DNA of 64,000 nt from Albimonas pacifica (GCF_900113695.1 NZ_FOQH01000006.1:343195-407194), one strand, 5' to 3'. Positions 51,342 to 60,762 are shown, counted from the first letter of the stretch. Made by a program: numbers and translations. The notes: a model not told the origin generated them from the letters alone.

Positions 51342-54300
51342 GCCGGCCGCCGCTTCTGACCCGCCGCCGGGAGGCGTCCGGCCCGCCGGTCCCGCGCCTG
51401 CAGGGGGCGGCGGCGCTGGAGGCGCGGCTCGAGGCGCGCGCAGAGCCCGGGCGGCTGGCGGCGGGGACGGACGCGCGGCTCGACGCGCGGATCGCGGCGA
51501 CGCTGGACGCGGGGCTCGGGGCCGGCGGGGCGGAGGCCGGCGGCCGCCTGCCGCGCCCCGCCTACCTGCGCCCGCCCGAGGGCCCCGGCGCCCCGCCCGA
51601 GAGCGATCCCCGCGCGCTCGCCCGCCGCGAGGCGCGCCACGGGGAGCGGGAGCGGGGAACGCCGGCGCCGCGCGGCATCGCGCGGGGGCCGGCGGAGGCG
51701 CGGGCGGGAAGCGCGCTCGGCGAGGCGCGGGAGGACCCGGCGCCGCCGGACGGCGCGTCGGCGACGGGGCTGCGGGCGCCGGCCGCCGCCACGGCCGAGA
51801 CGCCCGCGGCCGGGGAGACGGCGGCGCCGGTCTCCGGGGATGGGACCGTGGCCGAGGCGGCGACGGACGCCGCGGAGACCCCGGGCGAGGATGCCGGAGA
51901 GGCGGTTGCCGAGGGCGGAGACGCGGCCGCCGGGGGCGGCGAGGCGGGCGCCGCGGGCGCGGATGGGTCGGAGGCGGCGGCGGAAGGCGACGGAGAAGCG
52001 GCGGCGGAAGGCGACGGGGCGGCGGGCTCGGACGGGGAGGAGGAGGCGTCGCCGGAGGAACGGGCTCGGCCCGGGGGGCGCCGGCGCGGACGGGGCGGCG
52101 GCGGCGCGGCGGGCGGCGGCGGCGGGACGGTCGTCGCCGCGGCGCGGGGGAGCGTGCCGCTCGCCCGCCGGCGGCTGTCGCTCGACGCCTCGGTGGCGGG
52201 CTTCGACGCGCCCCGGCGGCTGGACGTCGCGCCCCGGACGATCCCGCGCCAGGAGGGCGAGGCCCCGCCGGCGGAGGACCGGGGCCCCGATCCGGCGCAG
52301 GTCTGGGAGCGGGCGGCGGCGGAGCTCGCCCGCCTGCACGGGCGCATCGGCGCCCAGGCCCAGGCCGATCAGGCCCGGTTCCGGGCGCTGGCCGAGACGC
52401 TCGCGGACCGGCGGCAGGCGACGCTCGACGCGGCGCTGGAAACCACGGACCGGGGGCTGGAGGCGGCTCTGGCCGAGGTCGACGCGGGCGAGACCGCGGC
52501 GAAGGCGCTCGCCGGGCGGATCGCGACGGCGGGGCGCAGGCGCATCGCCGGCGCCGCCCAGCACGTGCGCGACGTGCTGCGCGAGCGCGCCGAGGCGGTG
52601 GAGACGGCCACCCGGGACCACCGCGACGAGGGCGCGACGATGGAGACCTGGGCCGCCGAGCGCGGCGACGAGATCTCCGACACCGGCGACGACGGGGAGG
52701 CGGCGCTGACCGGGCTCGCCGAGGCGCCCGCGCCGCCCTGGCCGGGAAACATCCGCGGCGAGGCGATGCGCGGCGCGGTCGACGAGGTGCTGCAGACCCG
52801 GGTGCCGCCGGTCGCCGAGACCCGCTCGGAGAAGATGGGGATCGACCGCGACGCCCATGCGGCGCGGCTGCTGAACGCGGGCCTGCAGCTCCAGCAGGAC
52901 CTGATCGCGGCGCTGGCGCCCTTCGACGAACTGCTCGCGGGCTTCCGCACCCGCGGGCCCGCGGACGTGGCGCGCCAGGAGACGGCGGCGCTCGGCGGGC
53001 TGGAGACGGCGGAGAAGCGCCTGAAGCGGAGCCTGCGCGAGAGCGCCGGGGCGGCCCGCGAGGCGATGGCCGCGCAGCACGCGGCCCAGCGCGACGGGCT
53101 CGTCGCCACCGCCCGCGGCGCGGCGCGCGCCCAGACCGGGGCGCTGGAGGCCGCGGGGCAGGCGTCGCTGGAGGCGCGCCGGGGCCTCGCCGAGGCGCAG
53201 CCGGCGACGCTGCGGATGCTGCGCGAGAGCCTGCTCGCCAACCGCGGCCAGCCGCCCGAGGTCTTCGCGCGCATCGTGCGCGAGACGGTGCGGACCGCCG
53301 CCGAGACCGCGGCGCGCAAGGTGCACGACCAGACCTCGACCCTCGACCGCGGCGCGACCGGGGCGCTCGACCGCGCCCGGGCGCAGACGGCGGAGGCGGC
53401 GGCGGGGCTGGTCGAGGCCGCCTCGCGCGCGGCGCAGGCGCTGGCGACCATGGGGTCCGAGACCGCGCAGGGGCTGACAGAGGCCGCCGAGTCCTCCCGC
53501 CCCGGCGTGCGGCGGATGGCCGAGCCCGTCGCCGCCGTGCTGGCGCGCTATCCCGAGGAGCCGAGCGAGAGCTTCGACGCGATGGTGCTGGCGCTGGAGG
53601 CGGACCTGCGCGACGCCTGGACCACGCTGGAAGGCGCCTGGAGCACCGAGCCCACCCAGGGCGGCGGTGGCGGCGAGGGGGAGGGGGCCGAGACCACCCC
53701 CGCCGGCCCCCCGCAGCCCGCCGCCACCGTCGAGGCGCCCAGCGTCTTCGCCGCGCGCGCCCGCGCGACCGGGGAGGACGCGAAGACCGGCGACGCCCCG
53801 GTCGGCGCGCGCATCACGCAAGGGCGGGACACGGTCACCTCGAACGTCGCCCAGCGCTACAACGAGCTGCGCTCCGCCTTCGCGCCGGTGTTCCCCGACG
53901 GCGAGACCATCCTGCGCCCCCTGCGCGGCCTGACCGCGGCGCGGGGCGCGGCGGTGGAGGAGCAGCACTCGGGCGACCTGCGCGCCAAGATCCGGCGCGA
54001 GATGTGGAACGGCCTGCACACCGGCGCCACCATCCGGCGCAACATCGCCGCCGCCATGGCCTGGCTCGACGGCCGCCCGCAGGACGCCGTGCGCCAGGAG
54101 CTGGAGGCGGCGGTGGTGCTGTGGAACGACTCCGAGCGGGTGGACGAGGTGATGGCCTCCCTCGACCCCGTGCAGATGGCCGCCTTCCGCGAGAGCGCCG
54201 AGGCCTCGGGCCTGCTGACGGAGGTGGCGGAGGATCTCGACGAGGAGGACCGGGAGGTCTTCGACCTGCTGCTCGAGGGCGACGTCAATGCCGCCGAGGG

Positions 54301-57300
54301 GCTGCGGATGCAGGACCGCATGGCCGAGCTCGCCCGCCAGCGCGGCGACCGGCGTGCGGACGCGACGGTGGACCTGATGCGTCAGGCGGAGGGGCGGGCG
54401 GGAAGCTCGGCGCTGGCCGGCGCGACCGAGTTCGACACCGCCGAGGAGACCGAGGCCCGCCGCGAGGCCGCCTGGCAGGAGATCCTGACCGCCGCGGGAA
54501 ACGCCGCCCCCGTCCAGCGCGGCGCCGACGGCGAGCCGCTGACCGGGCGCGAGGCGCTGATCGCCTACGCCACGCGCGACGTGGTCTATTACGAGAACAC
54601 CGGCGGCCCCGAAGGCGGCGGCGGCTACGAGCGGCGCGTCGACCGGGTGCGCGACGAGCAGCGGCTGCTGATCCGCAACCTCGCCGAGTTCCCCTCCGAC
54701 AGCCCCGAGGTCCGCGCCGCGACCCTGCTGGTCGAGGACAGCCGCGCCGGCGGCGCCAAGGACGAGCGGGTGCGCCAGGCGCTGGACGATCCGGAGCTGA
54801 ACGCGGGGCTCGCCAACCCGCTCGACCCCGAGGCGGTGGCCGCGGCCGGCGACCGGGCGGCCGAGGCGCGGGCCCGGCGCGACTACACCTTCCGCCTCCT
54901 GAACCTCTACCGCAACGGCCCCGACGCCCCCGACCGCGACCCCGAGGAGATCCGGCGGGAGCTGGGCGACAGCCTCGCCGAGGGGACCGACGACCCCTCC
55001 CGCGGGGAGTACCTGCGCGCGATGGCCACGGGCGAGCTGCACGACCCCGCGGTGGCGGTCGCCGCCTTCAACTACGCCATGGACGGCGCCGGCACGCGCG
55101 TCGAGGTGCTCAGGGCCCAGTTCGGCTCGATGTCGCGCGAGCAGGTGGACGCGGCGACCCGCGCCTACGACGCGGCCCACCCGGGGGGCCCGCCGCTCTA
55201 CGAGCGCATCGGGCTCTTCGACGAGGGGAACTGGTGGGACTCCGAGACTTCCGGCGACGCGGCCAACGAGCTGGAGGTGCTGAGCCTCGGCGTGCCCCGC
55301 AACGACCGCGAGCGGATGGAGGCGGCGGCCCTGACCGCCCGCCAGCAGCAGGAAAGCGCCGACAGCTCCTGGTTCGGGCCGACCGCGGGGGGCGAGCAGT
55401 ACGAGCGGCTGGGCGCCAACTACCGGGCGCTTCTGGACGCGGCGGGGGTGGAGGAGGGCGACTTCGACGCCCACGGCCGCCTGCGCATCCCCGACGGCGA
55501 CGGCGGCACGGTCACGCTGGGGAATTTCGACGAGACGGGCGGCTTCCGGCCGCCGCCGGGGACGGACGCCACCGCGCTGGCGCAGGCGATGATCGGCGCC
55601 AAGGGCGCGGCCGAGGGCTACAAGCAGGCCGTCGACAGCGTCGCCAACGTGATCTCGACGGCGATCGTGCTGACCGCGGCGGTGGCGACCACGGCGCTGA
55701 CCGGGGGGGCTGCGGCCTCGATCTGGCTGCCGGTGCTGGTGACGATGGGGGCGGGCGTCGCCGCGATGGGCGTCAACGCCGCGATCAAGGGCAACCGCTA
55801 CGGGCACGAGGAGATGGCCCAGGACTTCGCCATGACCGTGGTTCAGGCCGCGACCGCGGGGGCGGGGGCGGCCATCGGCGCGGGGATGCGCGGCGGCGGC
55901 ACGGCGGTGCGCGCGCTCTCGGGCCGGCTCTCGGTCGGGGAGAAGGCGCTGGAGCGCTTCGTGGTGTCCCAGGGGGGGCGTTTCGCGGGCTCGCTGGGGC
56001 TGATGGACGAGGTGCTGGTGGGGGGCATCTCGGGGGCGATGGGCTCGGGCGGGCAGGCGCTGCTGGACGACAAGGCCTGGGAGGAGGGGCGCTTCGGCGA
56101 GGAATTCACCCATGCCATGCTGCGCGGCTTCATGTCGGGGGGGATCTCGGCCGGGACGATGCGCCCGTTCTCGGCCGCCGCCGGCGGGGCCGAGCGCTAC
56201 GGGGTCGGCGCGCAGGCGCTGATCCGGGGCGTGGGCTCGGGCGTGACCGGCTCTGGCACGGCGGCGTTCGAGCGGGCCTACGACCACTCCCGCGGGAAGG
56301 ACGTGGGCAGTTTTCACGACGGGGTGACGGCGGTGCTGCAGGCCGGGGGGCAGGCGGCGGTGCAGGGCTGGGGCGAGGCCCATGCGGAGCGCTACGGCGA
56401 CGACAGCGGGCTTGCGCGCGCCATGCACCGCCGGATCGTGCCGCGGCGGGTGCGCCGGCCCTCCGGCCCCTCGGGGCCCACGGGGGCGGGCGAAGCGGCG
56501 CCCGAGCTCGCGCCCGCGGCCCCCCGTCCGCCCGCGGCGGCGGAGGCGCCCCCGGTGGAGGCCGCGCCGCGCCCGCGCCCGGAGGGCGAGGCGGCGCCGC
56601 CCCCGGCGCGCAGGCCGCCCACCAGCTCGGAATCGCGCGAGCTTGCGGAGACGCTCGACGCGATGAGCGTGGGCATGGAGCTGGGCCTGAGCCCGGAGGA
56701 GGTCGCCCCCGTCCGCATCCCCGGGCCCGAGCCGGAGGCCGCCCCGGTCCCGCCGGCGCCGCGCCCGCAGGCCGAGGCGCCGCCCGCGGCCGCAGGCGCC
56801 GCCGCGGAGGCGCCTGCGTCCCCGCGCCTGCCGGCGGAGGCGCCCGCCGCCCCGCGGATGGCGGGCGAGGGCGCGCCCCCGGGCCGCCGCGGTCCCCCGC
56901 CGCTGCCCGAAGCGATGGGCGGCCCGCCCCGCCCGCTGACCCGCCACGACCCGATGCCCGAGGGCACGGTGATGCAGTCGGCGGACGCGACCTCGCTCGA
57001 CGACCACCTGACCATGTACCGCGCCAGCATCGGCGAGGACCCCGCCCGCGAGGCCGCGATCTACCGCAACGCCGAGACCGGCGAATACATCGTGGTGCAG
57101 GGCGAGGAACGGGTGGTCTCGGTCGGAACCGGGGAGGAGGGGCTCGCCGGTCCCGCCGCCGCCGGCATGGCCCAGCGCTGGAAGGAGCTGCTGGACGCCG
57201 ACGCCGGGCGCTGGGAGCTGGAGGCGCACCACCAGCCGGGCGTGGACCCGACCGACGGGCGGCTCGGCGCGCACCGTCTGCCCTCGGGCGCCGACGGCGA

Positions 57301-59908
57301 CTTCGGGGTGCTGATGGGCGAGAGCCGGGCCGCGGGCGGCGGGGCGCGCGTCTCCGAGATCAACGTGGGCGGGGAGCTCCAGCCCTCGACCCGCTTCGCC
57401 TACGACCCCGACAGCCCCGACGCCCGCTTCCGGGTCGAGTTCCACGACCCCCGCACCGGGCGCACGGAGGCGCACGCCTTCCCCACGCTCGACGCCTACG
57501 CCCGCTGGTTCATGGCCGAGACGGGCCGCGCCATGCCCACCGCCTTCGACGAGGGCCCGGCGCAGACGCTGCTGCACGGCACCCACTCCGGCCACGCCGG
57601 GACCATCCGGCGCGAGGGCGTGGACGTGGCCCGGGCGGCGGCGGCGGAGCAGGACTTCGGGCAGGGCTTCTACATGGCGCGCACCGAGGCCGACGGCCTC
57701 GCCTATGCCGAGCGCACCACGCGAAGCGCGCGCGGCCTCGCGCAGGCGGAGGCGCGCGGCCCCGACGACCCCCGCCATACGGCGGCGCCGGAGGTGATGC
57801 GCGCGCGCCTGCCGCTCTCCGAGCTCGGCTCGGTGGTGGACGTGCGGCCGGGGGGCGCGCACCGGGAGCTGTGGATCGAGTTCCTCGGCCGGCCGCTGCT
57901 GCCGATCGGCGCCGCGATGACCCGCGCGCAGATCGAGGCGGTGATCGCCGATCCGGGGGGCTATCCCTCGCACTGGGTGCACGTGACCACGCGGGGCGAC
58001 CGGTCCGAGGCCTTCAACGCCTTCCTCCGGGCCCATGGCCTCGACCCCGACGTGGTGGTGGGGGACCTGGGCGGGCTGGGGACCACGGGGACGGGGACCG
58101 GGGACCAGGTGATGATCCGCTCGCCCCGCGCCGCGCGGCGGGTCTCGCGGGCGCTGGAGGCGGGGCCGGCCACGCGCGAGGCGCCGCTGCCCCCCGACCT
58201 CCCCCGCACGCCTGCGGGCGACGCCGGGAACGGCCCGCCCGCGCCGGCGGAGGCGGGGCCGCGCCCGCCCGGCCCGCAGCCCGACGCTGCAGCGGCGGCG
58301 CCCGCCGCCCGCGGGGCGCTGGCCGAGGCGGAGGCGGCCGAGGCCGCGCGGCGTCCGGCGCCCGAGGCCTCCGCCGAGGCCTTGGCGGCGGCGGCGGATG
58401 CGGCGGGCGCGGCCCCGGGCGCGGCGGCGCGCGAGGCGATGTCGCCCGTCGACCGGGCCTTCGCCGAGATCGACTGGAGCGTCGACGAACGCCCCCGCGC
58501 GCCGCCGCCCGCCGAGCCGGCCGCCCAGACGCCCGAGATGCGCGCCGCCGGCGACGCCGCCGTCGCCCGCGTGCGCGAGATGATCGAGGCGCGCATGGGC
58601 CCCGCCGCCGCCCGGCGCCTCGACGAGCTGCTGCTGGTCGGCGGCGACGACATGCGCCGGATGCTGCTGGCCGAGACGCATGACGGCCGGCTGCGCGCCC
58701 GCGAGCGCCTGGCCGAGCGGCTGGCCGAACCGCTGGGCCGGCGGCTGTCGCAGACGGAGGCGGAGGCGCTGGCCGAGGTGCTGGTCGCCCGCGCCCGCGA
58801 CGACCGCCCCGACGCGCCCGAGGCCGAGCTCCGGCGCGAGGCGGCCGAGCGGCTCGCCCGCTGGTCCGAGCACGGCATGGGCGCGGACGAGGTCGAGGCG
58901 ATGCTGGCGGCGGATGCGCGGCTCTACGACGATCCCTCGGCGCAGCTCGACGGGGCGACGAAGCGCTACGGCTACGGCCGCCTGCGGCGCGACGAGATGG
59001 CGGAGGCCGAGGCCCCCGTGCTCGCCGCCGCGCGCGAGCGGCTGGACGATCCCGCCGTGCAGGTGGAGGGGCGCGAGGAGCTGGCCCGCGCCCTCGACCA
59101 CCCCGACGGCGAGGCGCTGCGCCGCTTCGCCTACGCCACCATGCCTCCCGATGCGGCGGGGGAGTGGGACCTCCTCGCCCAGTGGCGCGCCTATCGCGAC
59201 CACGTCGCCGCCCACAACCGCGGGCTGGAGGCGGGCGCGACCCCGCGCGAGATCACCGCCGAGGGCTTCCTGGGCTACATGCGCGGCCACCAGCGGCGCA
59301 CCCAGCTTCCCCGCGTCTCGGAGGTGGAGAGCGCCTTCCAGACCTTCGGCGTGCCCATCGACGGCGACGTGCATCCCGTCGACGCCCCCTTCGCGGTGCT
59401 GAAATGGGCGCAGGAGCCCGACCCCGACCGCGGCCCGCACGCCACCCGCAACGAGCCCAACGCCCCCGGCTCGGACCTGCTGGGGGTGAACCGGGAGACG
59501 GGCGAGATCCTCTACGTGGACGACAAGGCCTGGTCGGTGCGGGGCGGCGAGACCGAGATCGACGAGGTCCCCGCCCTGACCCGCACCCTGGCGCAGAACA
59601 TGGAGGACGACGCCGACGCGCTCGACCTCCAGTTGCAGGCGCTGCGCGACGCGGACGTGGAGGTGGACCCGGTGGTCGCCGACGTGCCCCGCCGCCTGCG
59701 CGAGGCGGCGGCGGCGGTGCGCGACCAGTTCTCGCCGGAGAGCTTCGACCTCGAGCGGCACGGGCCCCGGCTGGCGCGGCTGATGGCCTTCTACGACATC
59801 CGCCTCGCGGTGACCAACGCCCGGCCGACCGAGCCGCGGCGCAGCGACGTGACCGCGAAGCTGAAGAAGGCCGGCGTGTCGTTCCTGACCGGACCTGTGC
59901 AGCCCTGA
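51338..59908 (+). CDS. Giant multidomain eCIS protein with ADP-ribosyltransferase-like and nuclease-like regions (candidate effector)
   Basis: A 2856-residue protein, the last gene of the operon, overlapping the ATPase by 4 bp. Residues 1-280 are disordered (Pro/Ala, then acidic, then Gly/Arg-rich). About 320-750 is a long helical, coiled-coil-like region, and about 890-1330 contains repeated helical units (for example VEVLRAQFGSMSREQVDAAT). About 1437-1520 is hydrophobic and Ala/Gly-rich, like the membrane-active segments of polymorphic toxins. About 1690-1860 is a Pro-rich linker. About 2070-2270 resembles DUF3990/ART-type ADP-ribosyltransferases (LHGTHSG, then DFGQGFYMA at 2106). The C-terminus has SDLLGVN-x-YVDDKAW (D2713, D2728-x-K2730), like PD-(D/E)XK nucleases. 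A tape-measure role is the alternative. Confidence 0.75.
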   Translation: MSRPPLLTRRREASGPPVPRLQGAAALEARLEARAEPGRLAAGTDARLDARIAATLDAGLGAGGAEAGGRLPRPAYLRPPEGPGAPPESDPRALARREARHGERERGTPAPRGIARGPAEARAGSALGEAREDPAPPDGASATGLRAPAAATAETPAAGETAAPVSGDGTVAEAATDAAETPGEDAGEAVAEGGDAAAGGGEAGAAGADGSEAAAEGDGEAAAEGDGAAGSDGEEEASPEERARPGGRRRGRGGGGAAGGGGGTVVAAARGSVPLARRRLSLDASVAGFDAPRRLDVAPRTIPRQEGEAPPAEDRGPDPAQVWERAAAELARLHGRIGAQAQADQARFRALAETLADRRQATLDAALETTDRGLEAALAEVDAGETAAKALAGRIATAGRRRIAGAAQHVRDVLRERAEAVETATRDHRDEGATMETWAAERGDEISDTGDDGEAALTGLAEAPAPPWPGNIRGEAMRGAVDEVLQTRVPPVAETRSEKMGIDRDAHAARLLNAGLQLQQDLIAALAPFDELLAGFRTRGPADVARQETAALGGLETAEKRLKRSLRESAGAAREAMAAQHAAQRDGLVATARGAARAQTGALEAAGQASLEARRGLAEAQPATLRMLRESLLANRGQPPEVFARIVRETVRTAAETAARKVHDQTSTLDRGATGALDRARAQTAEAAAGLVEAASRAAQALATMGSETAQGLTEAAESSRPGVRRMAEPVAAVLARYPEEPSESFDAMVLALEADLRDAWTTLEGAWSTEPTQGGGGGEGEGAETTPAGPPQPAATVEAPSVFAARARATGEDAKTGDAPVGARITQGRDTVTSNVAQRYNELRSAFAPVFPDGETILRPLRGLTAARGAAVEEQHSGDLRAKIRREMWNGLHTGATIRRNIAAAMAWLDGRPQDAVRQELEAAVVLWNDSERVDEVMASLDPVQMAAFRESAEASGLLTEVAEDLDEEDREVFDLLLEGDVNAAEGLRMQDRMAELARQRGDRRADATVDLMRQAEGRAGSSALAGATEFDTAEETEARREAAWQEILTAAGNAAPVQRGADGEPLTGREALIAYATRDVVYYENTGGPEGGGGYERRVDRVRDEQRLLIRNLAEFPSDSPEVRAATLLVEDSRAGGAKDERVRQALDDPELNAGLANPLDPEAVAAAGDRAAEARARRDYTFRLLNLYRNGPDAPDRDPEEIRRELGDSLAEGTDDPSRGEYLRAMATGELHDPAVAVAAFNYAMDGAGTRVEVLRAQFGSMSREQVDAATRAYDAAHPGGPPLYERIGLFDEGNWWDSETSGDAANELEVLSLGVPRNDRERMEAAALTARQQQESADSSWFGPTAGGEQYERLGANYRALLDAAGVEEGDFDAHGRLRIPDGDGGTVTLGNFDETGGFRPPPGTDATALAQAMIGAKGAAEGYKQAVDSVANVISTAIVLTAAVATTALTGGAAASIWLPVLVTMGAGVAAMGVNAAIKGNRYGHEEMAQDFAMTVVQAATAGAGAAIGAGMRGGGTAVRALSGRLSVGEKALERFVVSQGGRFAGSLGLMDEVLVGGISGAMGSGGQALLDDKAWEEGRFGEEFTHAMLRGFMSGGISAGTMRPFSAAAGGAERYGVGAQALIRGVGSGVTGSGTAAFERAYDHSRGKDVGSFHDGVTAVLQAGGQAAVQGWGEAHAERYGDDSGLARAMHRRIVPRRVRRPSGPSGPTGAGEAAPELAPAAPRPPAAAEAPPVEAAPRPRPEGEAAPPPARRPPTSSESRELAETLDAMSVGMELGLSPEEVAPVRIPGPEPEAAPVPPAPRPQAEAPPAAAGAAAEAPASPRLPAEAPAAPRMAGEGAPPGRRGPPPLPEAMGGPPRPLTRHDPMPEGTVMQSADATSLDDHLTMYRASIGEDPAREAAIYRNAETGEYIVVQGEERVVSVGTGEEGLAGPAAAGMAQRWKELLDADAGRWELEAHHQPGVDPTDGRLGAHRLPSGADGDFGVLMGESRAAGGGARVSEINVGGELQPSTRFAYDPDSPDARFRVEFHDPRTGRTEAHAFPTLDAYARWFMAETGRAMPTAFDEGPAQTLLHGTHSGHAGTIRREGVDVARAAAAEQDFGQGFYMARTEADGLAYAERTTRSARGLAQAEARGPDDPRHTAAPEVMRARLPLSELGSVVDVRPGGAHRELWIEFLGRPLLPIGAAMTRAQIEAVIADPGGYPSHWVHVTTRGDRSEAFNAFLRAHGLDPDVVVGDLGGLGTTGTGTGDQVMIRSPRAARRVSRALEAGPATREAPLPPDLPRTPAGDAGNGPPAPAEAGPRPPGPQPDAAAAAPAARGALAEAEAAEAARRPAPEASAEALAAAADAAGAAPGAAAREAMSPVDRAFAEIDWSVDERPRAPPPAEPAAQTPEMRAAGDAAVARVREMIEARMGPAAARRLDELLLVGGDDMRRMLLAETHDGRLRARERLAERLAEPLGRRLSQTEAEALAEVLVARARDDRPDAPEAELRREAAERLARWSEHGMGADEVEAMLAADARLYDDPSAQLDGATKRYGYGRLRRDEMAEAEAPVLAAARERLDDPAVQVEGREELARALDHPDGEALRRFAYATMPPDAAGEWDLLAQWRAYRDHVAAHNRGLEAGATPREITAEGFLGYMRGHQRRTQLPRVSEVESAFQTFGVPIDGDVHPVDAPFAVLKWAQEPDPDRGPHATRNEPNAPGSDLLGVNRETGEILYVDDKAWSVRGGETEIDEVPALTRTLAQNMEDDADALDLQLQALRDADVEVDPVVADVPRRLREAAAAVRDQFSPESFDLERHGPRLARLMAFYDIRLAVTNARPTEPRRSDVTAKLKKAGVSFLTGPVQP

Positions 59909-60020
59909 GGGGCGGGGTTCCGATCACGGCTGCGTGAATGGGAAACCTTTCCAATCCGGGGGCGTAGCTCTCCTCGACCGGCGCCGCATGCACGGGGCCG
60001 CGCAAGACAGGAGAGGTTCG

Positions 60021-60599
60021 ATGACCGACATCCGCCGCGCCTCGGCGCTGACCGCCTTCGCCTTCGTCGCCTCGATGGGGGCGGCGGCGCTCGCCTCCTC
60101 CGACATGGCGGGCGAGAACCCGATGGTGGGCGGCGCGCCGATGTACGCCGACAAGACCATCGTGCAGAACGCCGTGAACAGCCAGGACCACGAGACGCTG
60201 GTCGCCGCGGTGAAGGCCGCGGGCCTGGTCGAGGTCCTGTCGGGGGAGGGGCCGTTCACCGTCTTCGCCCCCACCGACGCCGCCTTCGAGGCGCTGCCCG
60301 CGGGCACGGTGCAGACCCTGCTCGAGCCGGGGAACAAGGCGACGCTGCAGAAGATCCTCGCCTGCCACGTGGTCTCGGCCAAGGCCATGTCGGAGGCGAT
60401 CAAGGGGATGATCGCCGACGACGGCGGCGTGCACCCGGTGCCGACCCTGGGCGGCTGCACCCTGCGGGTGTGGAACAACGACGGCATGATCATGATCGAG
60501 GACGAGCGGGGCGACGTCGCCTCGGTCACCATCGCAGACGTCGTGCAGTCGAACGGCGTGATCCACGTGATCGACACGGTGCTGCTGCCCAAGGGCTGA
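60021..60599 (+). CDS. Secreted fasciclin (FAS1) domain protein
   Basis: A 192-residue exported protein with a signal peptide (about residues 1-25, ending in ALA) and one FAS1 domain. The H1 motif is FTVFAPTDAAFEAL, the central motif LACHVVSAKAM, and the H2 motif SNGVIHVIDTVLLP. Such proteins act in adhesion or cell-surface stress responses, and homologues in Rhodobacter belong to oxidative-stress regulons. AGGAGAGG precedes the ATG at 60021; the frame is open upstream but without a signal peptide. It is transcribed separately from the injection operon, 112 bp upstream. Confidence 0.92.
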   Translation: MTDIRRASALTAFAFVASMGAAALASSDMAGENPMVGGAPMYADKTIVQNAVNSQDHETLVAAVKAAGLVEVLSGEGPFTVFAPTDAAFEALPAGTVQTLLEPGNKATLQKILACHVVSAKAMSEAIKGMIADDGGVHPVPTLGGCTLRVWNNDGMIMIEDERGDVASVTIADVVQSNGVIHVIDTVLLPKG

Positions 60600-60677
60600 G
60601 CCCGCGTCCCGCAAACCCCGGAGCCCGTCCTACCGGTCTTCGCTCGCACCCACTCCCGCATGGCGGGGTCCGGGGAA

Positions 60678-60707
60678 GCGGCCGGCGTCTCCCCCGGCGC
60701 CGGCCGC
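60678..60707 (+). terminator. Terminator-like hairpin after the fasciclin gene
   Basis: A perfect 10-bp stem (60678-60687 with 60698-60707) and a 10-base loop lie between the convergent fasciclin and DUF6644-like genes. On the plus strand a short TTT follows after a few bases. The symmetrical position suits termination from both sides, though the U-tract is poor. Confidence 0.5.
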
Positions 60708-60762
60708 GCCTGTTTCCGAAGCCGCGCGGGCGGCCGGGGACGGAGGCGGTCGCGCGCGGCGC

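Noticed and set aside
51840..52140. Short-unit repeats as a CRISPR-like or VNTR array in the giant gene
   Set aside because: The repetition (GAA/GCG-rich) reflects an acidic Glu/Ala/Gly-rich protein stretch; there are no regular repeats and spacers.
50951..59761. A 2936-codon open frame on the minus strand opposite the giant protein gene
   Set aside because: In DNA with nearly all third bases G or C, the complementary frame lacks stop codons by default. The product is compositionally odd (His/Arg/Gly/Ala-rich), has no motif, and the plus frame has operon junctions, ribosome-binding sites and recognisable domains.
23360..59908. Prophage or R-type tailocin
   Set aside because: Lysis, head, portal, terminase and integrase genes are absent. 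The sheath/tube duplication, DUF4255 cap and AAA+ ATPase are marks of eCIS.
23360..59908. Type VI secretion system
   Set aside because: No TssB/TssC, ClpV or membrane-complex genes (TssJ, TssL, TssM) are present. The ATPase is of the Pvc15 type, and the sheath is a single-chain phage type.
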